DNA from: Rhodobacterales bacterium UBA3077
Lineage (GTDB): Bacteria > Pseudomonadota > Alphaproteobacteria > Rhodobacterales > Rhodobacteraceae
Assembly (NCBI GenBank): GCA_002366685.1
Contig: DFBP01000226.1
Coordinates: 7,527-12,875 of the forward strand
Length of the DNA: 5,349 nt
Reading direction: 5' to 3'
Both the position numbers and the translations under genes were made by a program. Positions 1 through 5,349 of the stretch are shown here, piece by piece (the first letter of the stretch is position 1; every line of letters starts with the position of its first letter). The notes under the pieces are model-generated. The model saw only the letters and a program-made list of their open reading frames with translations. It ran no database searches and was not told the DNA's origin.

Positions 1-635
1 ATCGGCTCAGGTTCAAGGCCGAGCTCGGCGCATACATGTGCTTCCACACTCGGGTCAATATTGGCAAATGTGCCAACAGCGCCCGAAATAGCGCCGGTCG
101 CAATTTCAGCGCGCGCCGTAACGAGGCGAGCGCGGTTGCGGTCCATTTCGGCGTAAAAGCGGGCAAATGTTAGCCCCATGGTGGTTGGCTCTGCATGGAT
201 GCCGTGGCTGCGACCGATGCGGATGGTATTTTTATGCTCGATTGCCCGGCGCTTGAGGGCTTCCAGCAAGGCATCCATGTCTGCAATCAATAGATCAGCG
301 GCGCGCACCAACTGTACGTTAAAGCAAGTGTCGAGCACGTCTGAACTGGTCATGCCCTGATGCACAAATCGCGCTTCTTCGTTACCCACAATCTCGGCAA
401 GATGCGTGAGGAAGGCGATCACATCATGCTTGGTCACGGCCTCGATCTCGTCAATCCGCGCCACATCAAACTCAACATCTTTTGCCTTCCAAAGCGCATC
501 CGCGTTTTCTTGCGGAATCACGCCCAGCTTGGCCTGAGCGTCAGACGCGTAGGCTTCAATTTCGAACCAGATTCGGAACTTGCTTTCCGGAGACCAGATG
601 GCAACCATTTCGGGGCGGGAATAGCGGGGAATCAT
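1..635 (-). CDS. purB: Adenylosuccinate lyase, N-terminal part (cut by left edge)
   Basis: PurB catalyses two fumarate-releasing steps: SAICAR to AICAR in purine synthesis, and adenylosuccinate to AMP. It is a cytoplasmic homotetramer of the fumarase/aspartase superfamily. I read 211 uninterrupted codons from the ATG at 633-635 to the window edge. The protein opens MIPRYSRPEMVAIW, the usual PurB start. From memory of the B. subtilis enzyme, the conserved histidines fall at His70 (KHD), His92 (VHQGMTSSD) and His144 (GRSHGIHAEPT). The GAVGTFANIDP segment at about 185-195 is also typical. The family is usually about 430 residues, so roughly half is missing, including the flexible signature loop. 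An AAAAGG stretch at 643-648 lies 7 bases before the ATG and supports this start. The gene follows the acylase gene in the same direction after 120 bp and has its own candidate promoter. The identity is secure from the sequence pattern; only the C-terminus is unseen. Confidence 0.97.
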   Translation of the reverse strand, partial: MIPRYSRPEMVAIWSPESKFRIWFEIEAYASDAQAKLGVIPQENADALWKAKDVEFDVARIDEIEAVTKHDVIAFLTHLAEIVGNEEARFVHQGMTSSDVLDTCFNVQLVRAADLLIADMDALLEALKRRAIEHKNTIRIGRSHGIHAEPTTMGLTFARFYAEMDRNRARLVTARAEIATGAISGAVGTFANIDPSVEAHVCAELGLEPEP

Positions 636-667
636 GGCAGCGCCTTTTGCTAGGGATGGATGCCCGT

Positions 668-696
668 CTGATAACGCGGCATAGTTTTTTTCTCAA
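668..696 (-). promoter_or_regulatory. Candidate sigma70-type promoter for purB
   Basis: Reading the minus strand, TTGAGA (691-696) is followed by a 17-base spacer and TATCAG (668-673). The -35 match is good and the -10 match is partial. The end of the -10 box lies 32 bases before the purB ATG, which gives a plausible short leader of about 25 bases. The same spacing and an identical -10 hexamer occur before the acylase gene. This is a pattern match by eye, without experimental support. Confidence 0.4.
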
Positions 697-755
697 GGAC
701 AGAGTGATAAAACGTATGAGATACAAGGCCGCCTGAGCGTTTATCGGTCGCGAAT

Positions 756-3212
756 TTAAGGCAGCAGGTGTGTGATCCCCGCCGCGGCACCCCGCGCGAT
801 ATCAGCGTCAAGGCGCATCGGGATGTATTCAGATCTACGCCAGATCACCGCCAGATCATCATAGTACCGAGACAAAAAATGCCCGCTTTGACCCGTTGCG
901 GATATATAAACCGAGTTCTCGGGGTCTTCAAAGTCTACTACCATGCGGAAACCTGCGGCGTGAATGTTGGTATAAGGTGCCTCACCCGTCCCTCTCGACT
1001 GGCCACGCAAAAGCGTGTTGTCACCTCCCGGTGTTTCCTGCCAGATGTTGGCAAACCATGCCACAACAGGGATGTCCCCCAGCGTTTGGTTTTTCTGAAA
1101 GGCCAGATGCGCAGCCCCCCAGCGCCACCGGTTAATATCGCCGCCATAAATTTGAACCAGCTCCTGCAAAGCGTCATCAAGGGCAACCGAAGCCATTTGC
1201 TGGCAAGTCTCGATTTCAAGGCTAGGGCCGAGATCACACCAAACCGAGGCACCATTCACATCCCGAAACACCCGCTCGATAAACAATGGATTAACACGCG
1301 TTACTTCTCCAGATAATTGCCCCAAGTCATCCCAAATCAAGCGTCGCTGGAGCGCTCGCACCCAAGCTGCATAAATCAGAGGTTCGGGGTCATGTAGGCT
1401 CATTTCGCCATTCCAGCTTGATAGCAAGCCGAGTGCCTCGCGACGGCGGGCGCGGTGTGTGCCGGGAACGGCCTCTTGGTCGGCAAACCATAGATCTTGC
1501 CCGATCAGGGGTAAAAGAATGCGGGCCGATATCGAAACCGTATCAGTTTGAATGGCGGTAAAGCTGCTGAGTGTGTGAAACTGGCGGGCGTTCAGCAAAT
1601 TCGTTGCCCGAATTATGCGTTGGGTGTCTCCCCAATCCTGACTGAAGTGCCGGGGGAAGCTTTCGGTTTCCAGTGCGTTATTGGTATTGACGACAACCCC
1701 GCTTTCCGGGTTCTCGACCAACGGGTTTTCATTGAAGGGCAAATACCCCCGCCACGCGTTGACTTCCAGCCAACCTTGAGCCGGAATTCTTCCGCCAGTC
1801 TGGTTGAGAGGATTGCGGGCTGGCACACGACCCGTGGTTACGATCGAGATGTTTTTGCGATCTGCCAAAACCACATTGTGGGAGGGGGCAACCATATGGG
1901 CGAGCGAGACACGTGCTTGATCTGTTGAGGTCGCCCGCATTAGTTCAAGCCAGCCTTGAATGCTGCGGTCATCCTCTGCAAGCCCGGTCCAGTTGAGGGA
2001 AAACACATGCCCTTCCGGTTGGATTTGATCCGTTCCGAAGCTTCCCGATGGCAAAACCGGCCGGCTTCCTGCCCAGCGCAATTCACGCGTTAGCGCTTCT
2101 TGCCCTTCAACGGCAATCACGGTCGGCTTTTGAATGAAAGGAACCGCCCCGTCTTCCGTAAGATACTCGCCATGGTTTTGCGGGTTCAAGCGTTCTAGAT
2201 ACAGGTCTTGATCGTCAAGATAACTCGCTGTCAAACCCCAGCTTAGGTTGTCGCTCCGGCCAATGAGGACTGCCGGAATACCGGGAATGGTTGCGCCTAT
2301 TACCCCGCCGTTTGCGAGTTCCAACCTTGCAAGCATCCACTTGCCCGGTGCTGATAAGCCTAAATGAGGATCGCTGGCCATCAGGGTGCCGCCGCTCGCC
2401 GAACGAGAGCCCATAGCGGCAAAAGCATTGGAGGCACCCGCTAAGCCAATTGGCGGAATCGGGTTCAGGAATGATGTCGAATTCGGCGCCGTGGCGACAT
2501 CTACTGAAGTTTCGGGAAAAAGGGAGCTAAAGGAAGGCACATCCAAGGATGGGCTGTTCGGTGCCTCCGGTAAAATATCACTGATCCGCTCAGCCGGAAT
2601 ACGAAATGACATTTTTGCCCGCAAAACCTCAAGGCTCGCTTTATCAGATGCTTGCAGGGCCAAAAGCTTGATCAAGGCAATGCTATCTGCCGCGCCCCAT
2701 GGCGCAATTGCCTTGTCAAAAAGGAAGAATTCCGGAGAACCGCGCCCCAGCGCTTCCTGTCGGACAATGTTTACCCAGGCGTTTACGCCGGCTGAATAGG
2801 CTTCGAGTTGCGAAATTGTTTCTGGTGTCTGGTGATGGACCGCCCGCTGGGAAATTGCATAAATATCGAGCGCGCGCATCAATTCGTCTGTTTCCAGAGT
2901 ATCCTGGCCAAACAATTCGGAAAGCCGGCCTTGTGCGGTTCGCCGCATCATTTCCATTTGCCAAAGCCTGTCCTGAGCGTGGACAAAGCCGAGCCCGAAC
3001 AGCACATCCCGATCGGTTTCTCCAAAAATATGCGGGACGGCGTAGCTATCGCGCACGATTTCAACGGGTCCATCCACGGCGATTTCGGAATAGGTTTTAT
3101 TGTATTCCGGCAAGGATCGCGAAGCGAGGTAATAGAGAAAGCCCAGCCCGATAGAGGCGGCTAAAAGCAGCGTTACAAATCCACCGAATATCCAGCGAAA
3201 AAGCTTGGTCAT
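756..3212 (-). CDS. Penicillin acylase family protein (peptidase S45, Ntn-hydrolase), membrane-anchored
   Basis: Family members hydrolyse amide bonds of beta-lactam side chains, acyl-homoserine lactones or related N-acyl compounds. They mature by self-cleavage into alpha and beta chains with a Ser as the new N-terminus. From the ATG at 3210-3212 the protein is 818 residues. A basic start (MTKLFRW) and one hydrophobic segment at about 8-29 suggest a signal anchor with a periplasmic catalytic domain. The alpha-chain motif GFVHAQDRLWQMEMMRR is at about 75-91. The predicted nucleophile is Ser261 in GASNAF, followed by the typical SDPHLGLSAPG. An NTNN motif at about 509-512 fits the oxyanion Asn region. 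The C-terminal PGGDNT and GQSGHFLSRYYDD motifs are present. The frame continues upstream to ATG (3258-3260) and GTG (3288-3290), but neither has a ribosome binding site. The candidate promoter would start the transcript downstream of both. The Shine-Dalgarno for the chosen ATG is also weak. Family assignment is firm; the substrate is unknown. Confidence 0.93.
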   Translation of the reverse strand: MTKLFRWIFGGFVTLLLAASIGLGFLYYLASRSLPEYNKTYSEIAVDGPVEIVRDSYAVPHIFGETDRDVLFGLGFVHAQDRLWQMEMMRRTAQGRLSELFGQDTLETDELMRALDIYAISQRAVHHQTPETISQLEAYSAGVNAWVNIVRQEALGRGSPEFFLFDKAIAPWGAADSIALIKLLALQASDKASLEVLRAKMSFRIPAERISDILPEAPNSPSLDVPSFSSLFPETSVDVATAPNSTSFLNPIPPIGLAGASNAFAAMGSRSASGGTLMASDPHLGLSAPGKWMLARLELANGGVIGATIPGIPAVLIGRSDNLSWGLTASYLDDQDLYLERLNPQNHGEYLTEDGAVPFIQKPTVIAVEGQEALTRELRWAGSRPVLPSGSFGTDQIQPEGHVFSLNWTGLAEDDRSIQGWLELMRATSTDQARVSLAHMVAPSHNVVLADRKNISIVTTGRVPARNPLNQTGGRIPAQGWLEVNAWRGYLPFNENPLVENPESGVVVNTNNALETESFPRHFSQDWGDTQRIIRATNLLNARQFHTLSSFTAIQTDTVSISARILLPLIGQDLWFADQEAVPGTHRARRREALGLLSSWNGEMSLHDPEPLIYAAWVRALQRRLIWDDLGQLSGEVTRVNPLFIERVFRDVNGASVWCDLGPSLEIETCQQMASVALDDALQELVQIYGGDINRWRWGAAHLAFQKNQTLGDIPVVAWFANIWQETPGGDNTLLRGQSRGTGEAPYTNIHAAGFRMVVDFEDPENSVYISATGQSGHFLSRYYDDLAVIWRRSEYIPMRLDADIARGAAAGITHLLP

Positions 3213-3245
3213 AGGAAGAGAATCCGATCCATACTTGACCTTGCG

Positions 3246-3274
3246 CTGATAGCAGGCCATTTGTTCAGGAGCAA
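3246..3274 (-). promoter_or_regulatory. Candidate promoter for the penicillin acylase gene
   Basis: On the minus strand, TTGCTC (3269-3274), a 17-base spacer and TATCAG (3246-3251) form a sigma70-like arrangement in the 79-bp divergent gap. The expected transcription start, near 3239, lies about 27 bases before the ATG at 3212 and downstream of the two alternative upstream starts. This is one reason for choosing 3212. The match is moderate and was made by eye. Confidence 0.4.
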
Positions 3275-3280
3275 TATGAC

Positions 3281-3286
3281 AGGAGA
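3281..3286 (+). promoter_or_regulatory. Ribosome binding site of the dehydrogenase gene
   Basis: AGGAGA lies 5 bases before the ATG at 3292. It is a strong Shine-Dalgarno sequence and fixes the start of the plus-strand gene. A possible -35 box, TTGACC at 3235-3240, occurs upstream on the same strand, but I see no convincing -10 box at the right distance. Confidence 0.75.
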
Positions 3287-3291
3287 ACACA

Positions 3292-4167
3292 ATGGCGAAA
3301 CTAGCATTTTTAGGATTAGGCGTAATGGGCTACCCGATGGCTGGCCATTTGGCCGCCGCAGGGCATGAGGTTTGCGTTTATAACCGCACGTCCGCCAAAG
3401 CCGAAGCCTGGGTCAAGCAACATGGTGGAGCCATGGCGGACACCCCGAAGGCTGCGGCTGAAGGCTCTGAAATCGTCTTTGCCTGTGTCGGCAATGATGA
3501 TGATCTTCGATCTGTGGTTCAGGGCGAACAGGGTGCGCTTGCCGGCATGGTGGATGGCACAATATTTGTGGATCACACCACCGCATCGGCAGATGTGACC
3601 CGCGAACTTTTCGCAGAAGCTGCTGAAAAGGGCATTGCCTTTGTAGACGGCCCGGTTTCGGGCGGGCAGGCCGGAGCCGAGAACGGAGTTCTGACGGTAA
3701 TGTGCGGCGGTGACGATGCACCTTATTCCAAAGTTGAACCTATTATCGCGGCTTTTGCGCAGTCGTGCAGGCTGATGGGCGCATCCGGAGCCGGCCAGTT
3801 GACCAAGATGGTCAATCAGATTTGCATTGCCGGATTGTTGCAAGGGCTCTCGGAAGGCATGCATTTTGCTGACAAGGCCGGTTTGGATGGCGAAGCGGTG
3901 GTTGACGTTATCTCCAAAGGAGCTGCCGGAAGCTGGCAAATGCAGAACCGCTATAAAACCATGATCGCTGACGAGTTCGATTTCGGGTTCGCAGTTGACT
4001 GGATGCGCAAAGATTTGGCGATCTGCTTGTCTGAAGCTGAAAATAACGGTGCCAGCCTTCCCGGCACGGCTCTGATTGACCAGTATTATAAAGATGTTCA
4101 AAACATGGGTGGCAACCGCTGGGACACCTCAAGCCTGATTCGCAGGTTGCGAAAGCTGGACGACTAA
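3292..4167 (+). CDS. NAD(P)-dependent beta-hydroxyacid dehydrogenase, 3-hydroxyisobutyrate dehydrogenase family
   Basis: This family oxidises or reduces beta-hydroxyacids and related compounds, such as 3-hydroxyisobutyrate in valine breakdown, tartronate semialdehyde and succinic semialdehyde. It acts in the cytoplasm. The 291-residue length is typical. The N-terminal Rossmann domain starts with FLGLGVMG (residues 6-13), the dinucleotide-binding glycine motif. The second strand ends VYNRT (29-33). An Arg after the Asn often goes with NADP(H) preference, so NADP(H) is my guess. The substrate motif DGPVSGG is at 119-125. The catalytic lysine is Lys172 in GQLTKMVNQ, with Asn175 nearby. Lys240-Asp241 (RKDLAI) matches the conserved C-terminal KD pair. 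A strong ribosome binding site supports the start. The gene stands alone on the plus strand, divergent from the acylase, and ends before a strong terminator. There is no acyl-CoA gene nearby to point to valine catabolism, so I do not give it the symbol mmsB. Confidence 0.94.
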   Translation: MAKLAFLGLGVMGYPMAGHLAAAGHEVCVYNRTSAKAEAWVKQHGGAMADTPKAAAEGSEIVFACVGNDDDLRSVVQGEQGALAGMVDGTIFVDHTTASADVTRELFAEAAEKGIAFVDGPVSGGQAGAENGVLTVMCGGDDAPYSKVEPIIAAFAQSCRLMGASGAGQLTKMVNQICIAGLLQGLSEGMHFADKAGLDGEAVVDVISKGAAGSWQMQNRYKTMIADEFDFGFAVDWMRKDLAICLSEAENNGASLPGTALIDQYYKDVQNMGGNRWDTSSLIRRLRKLDD

Positions 4168-4194
4168 TTCCATGTCTTTTGGCAAAACGAAACA

Positions 4195-4226
4195 AAAAAG
4201 CCGAGGACACCGGACCTCGGCTTTTT
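4195..4226. terminator. Bidirectional intrinsic terminator
   Basis: GCCGAGG (4200-4206) pairs perfectly with CCTCGGC (4215-4221) around an 8-base loop. The stem is extended by AAAAA (4195-4199) against TTTTT (4222-4226). The T-run follows the stem on either strand, so the hairpin can end both the dehydrogenase transcript (stop at 4167) and the opposing SYLF transcript (stop at 4247). This is the strongest regulatory structure in the window. Confidence 0.92.
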
Positions 4227-4246
4227 AAATGAAGATTGGCTGTTGG

Positions 4247-4804
4247 TTAGCGAATAAGCCGAGAGTATTTAGCGCCTTCAAGGCTAGCGCCCGCAATAAG
4301 CCCCCGCTGGCCGTACACTATTCCGAGAATAGGTTTATTGGAAATGGTAGAAGAAAGCCCGATGCTAGCGCCTTCGTTCTGCACGGCATATTCGGCATCA
4401 ACACCAAGCTCAAAGCCGTCACTGGTGCGGAAATCGCGCAACACATCCGTTGTCATGAAAAATAAAACCTGTCGGGATTGTTGAGCGCCGATTTGCAAGC
4501 CAAACGAAGCCGAGGCGAAAGAATAATAGTCGACCGTTGCGTTCCCAATTAAAAGTGCGCCCTCACCATAAGACCCACCCACAAACAATCCTGCTTTGGT
4601 AACATTCGGAACTACCAGCATGCCAGCCGCCCGTTGCGCGAACTCGCGAGAGCCAGGAAATGTTGCATACATTTCATTGAGCGCTTCTTGCACAAAACCA
4701 TCGATCTGGTCGGCGGTGCCGGTAATTCTTCCAGTCCCTGAAGCGCAGCCTGCCAACGCCAGTGCGCCAGAAGCCACAAAGCCGCGTCTTGTTAGATTTC
4801 CCAT
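4247..4804 (-). CDS. SYLF-domain (YSC84/DUF500-type) lipoprotein with Tat-like signal
   Basis: The protein is 185 residues. The N-terminus reads NLTRRGFVASGALALAGC: a twin-arginine-like TRRGF at 5-9, a short hydrophobic stretch, and a lipobox LAGC with the lipidated Cys at 20. Ala follows the Cys, which in Gram-negative rules suggests the outer membrane. The rest, from about 30 to 185, matches the bacterial SYLF domain. It has an amphipathic N-terminal helix, the VVPNVTKAGLFVGGSYGEG segment (about 64-82), SFGLQIGAQQSRQVLFFMT (about 100-118), and a C-terminal GLIAGASLEGAKYSRL. In eukaryotic relatives SYLF binds phosphoinositides. The bacterial role is not known to me, so no function is claimed. 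AGGAGA (4810-4815) lies 5 bases before the ATG and decides the start. The gene follows hemB by 101 bp on the same strand and ends at the bidirectional terminator. Confidence 0.92.
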   Translation of the reverse strand: MGNLTRRGFVASGALALAGCASGTGRITGTADQIDGFVQEALNEMYATFPGSREFAQRAAGMLVVPNVTKAGLFVGGSYGEGALLIGNATVDYYSFASASFGLQIGAQQSRQVLFFMTTDVLRDFRTSDGFELGVDAEYAVQNEGASIGLSSTISNKPILGIVYGQRGLIAGASLEGAKYSRLIR

Positions 4805-4891
4805 GTTAGTCTCCTGTAAACACTGCCAATATCCGGTCTTTTGCCGGTTGGCGTATTCGTAACATGAAACCGCTATATGTGCTAGGGGGTA

Positions 4892-4903
4892 CCTATATAT
4901 AGG
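4892..4903. repeat. 12-bp perfect palindrome CCTATATATAGG
   Basis: This self-complementary 12-mer lies 2 bases beyond the hemB stop codon, in the gap before the SYLF gene. It could be a binding site for a dimeric regulator or an AT-rich promoter element for the SYLF gene. I see no -35-like hexamer 16-18 bases upstream on the minus strand. It has no T-run, so it is not an intrinsic terminator. The palindrome is certain; any function is inference. Confidence 0.4.
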
Positions 4904-4905
4904 CG

Positions 4906-5349
4906 CTACTCCGCCAGTAGAGCGGCAACGCGAGGGGCAAAATAGGTTAATATGCCATCACAACCCGCGCGCTTGAACGCCATAAGAGATTCCAGCATAG
5001 CTTTTTCCTGGTCGATCCAGCCATTGCCGCCCGCCGCCGCAATCATCGCATATTCACCGGATACCTGATAAGCAAAGGTCGGCACGCGGAATTCGGCTTT
5101 GACCCGCTGGCAGATATCCAGATACGGCATTCCGGGTTTGACCATCACCATATCGGCGCCCTCGGAAATGTCGCGCGCCACCTCTCGAAGCGCTTCATCA
5201 CTGTTGCGTGCATCGATCTGGTATGTTTTTTTATCACCTTTAAGCGCGCCACTTGCCCCCACGGCATCCCGGAAAGGGCCATAAAAGGCGCTGGCAAATT
5301 TTGCGGAGTAGGACATTATAGACACATCCGGAAAATCGTGCGCTTCAAG
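4906..5349 (-). CDS. hemB: Porphobilinogen synthase (delta-aminolevulinate dehydratase), C-terminal part (cut by right edge)
   Basis: HemB condenses two 5-aminolevulinate molecules to porphobilinogen, the first common step to haem and other tetrapyrroles, in the cytoplasm. The frame is open from the window edge at 5349 to the TAG at 4906-4908, giving 147 residues of a protein usually about 330 long. Both active-site lysines are visible: Lys17 of this fragment in IMSYSAKFASAFYGPFRD, and the Schiff-base lysine Lys71 in MVMVKPGMPYLD. GALKGDKKTYQID (about 35-47) and the FAYQVSGEYAMI segment with its conserved Ser and Tyr are also intact. The metal-binding loop that separates zinc from magnesium types lies upstream and cannot be seen. 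The GTG codon at 5323-5325 is internal, not a start, because the homologous reading continues through it. The SYLF gene follows after 101 bp in the same direction. Confidence 0.97.
   Translation of the reverse strand, partial: LEAHDFPDVSIMSYSAKFASAFYGPFRDAVGASGALKGDKKTYQIDARNSDEALREVARDISEGADMVMVKPGMPYLDICQRVKAEFRVPTFAYQVSGEYAMIAAAGGNGWIDQEKAMLESLMAFKRAGCDGILTYFAPRVAALLAE

Noticed and set aside
360..736. Short plus-strand open frames across the purB start and gap
   Set aside because: They are antisense to purB, whose start is well supported, and they have no family features.
768..1316. A 182-codon open frame on the plus strand
   Set aside because: It is antisense to the acylase C-terminal coding region, whose conserved motifs are clear. 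The reading has no family features.
3213..3290. N-terminal extension of the acylase to the GTG at 3288-3290 or the ATG at 3258-3260
   Set aside because: It would add 26 or 16 residues before the basic, hydrophobic anchor. Neither start has a Shine-Dalgarno sequence, and the candidate promoter lies downstream of or over them.
3316..4101. A 261-codon open frame on the minus strand
   Set aside because: It lies wholly antisense to the dehydrogenase gene, which has intact family motifs and a strong ribosome binding site. Its translation shows no recognisable domain.
4833..4847. CCGG tcttttg CCGG repeat upstream of the SYLF gene
   Set aside because: CCGG is self-complementary and only 4 bp long, so the apparent hairpin or direct repeat is too weak to call.
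4906..4920. CTACT ccgcc AGTAG inverted repeat overlapping the hemB stop
   Set aside because: It has a five-base stem with no T-run on the hemB strand, so it is not a credible terminator.
1..5349. A novel defence, mobile or secretion system
   Set aside because: All five genes fall in known families, there are no repeat arrays, transposase or integrase remnants or unexplained long gaps, and codon style looks uniform by eye.

Overview
The window looks like an ordinary housekeeping stretch of a bacterial chromosome, most likely alphaproteobacterial. That assignment rests on the style of the PurB N-terminus, a membrane-anchored penicillin-acylase homologue, a Tat-like SYLF lipoprotein and moderate GC by eye. 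It is inference, since no rRNA or other taxonomic marker is present. Coding density is high. There are five protein genes, two of them cut by the window edges, and four on the minus strand. I see no mobile element, CRISPR array, tRNA, rRNA, integrase or phage gene, and no gene-free stretch longer than about 120 bases.

Layout from left to right. (1) Positions 1-635, minus strand: the N-terminal 211 residues of adenylosuccinate lyase (purB), running off the left edge. (2) A 120-bp gap with a candidate purB promoter. (3) Positions 756-3212, minus strand: a penicillin acylase family (peptidase S45, Ntn-hydrolase) protein with an N-terminal membrane anchor. (4) A 79-bp divergent intergenic region with a candidate promoter for the acylase and a good ribosome binding site for the next gene. 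(5) Positions 3292-4167, plus strand: a 291-residue beta-hydroxyacid dehydrogenase of the 3-hydroxyisobutyrate dehydrogenase family. (6) A strong hairpin flanked by A and T tracts at 4195-4226, which can end transcription from both sides. (7) Positions 4247-4804, minus strand: a small SYLF-domain lipoprotein with a twin-arginine-like signal. (8) A 101-bp gap containing a 12-bp perfect palindrome. (9) Positions 4906-5349, minus strand: the C-terminal 147 residues of porphobilinogen synthase (hemB), entering from the right edge.

Functionally, purB (purine synthesis) and hemB (tetrapyrrole synthesis) are core metabolism. The three genes between them are envelope or metabolic accessory genes with no obvious shared pathway. 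The acylase and dehydrogenase are divergent and could share control. hemB and the SYLF gene are co-directional and could share a transcript. No previously undescribed system was found. The points most worth a second look are the matching promoter-like hexamers before the acylase and purB, the unknown substrate of the acylase, the Tat-type lipoprotein signal, and the palindrome after hemB.
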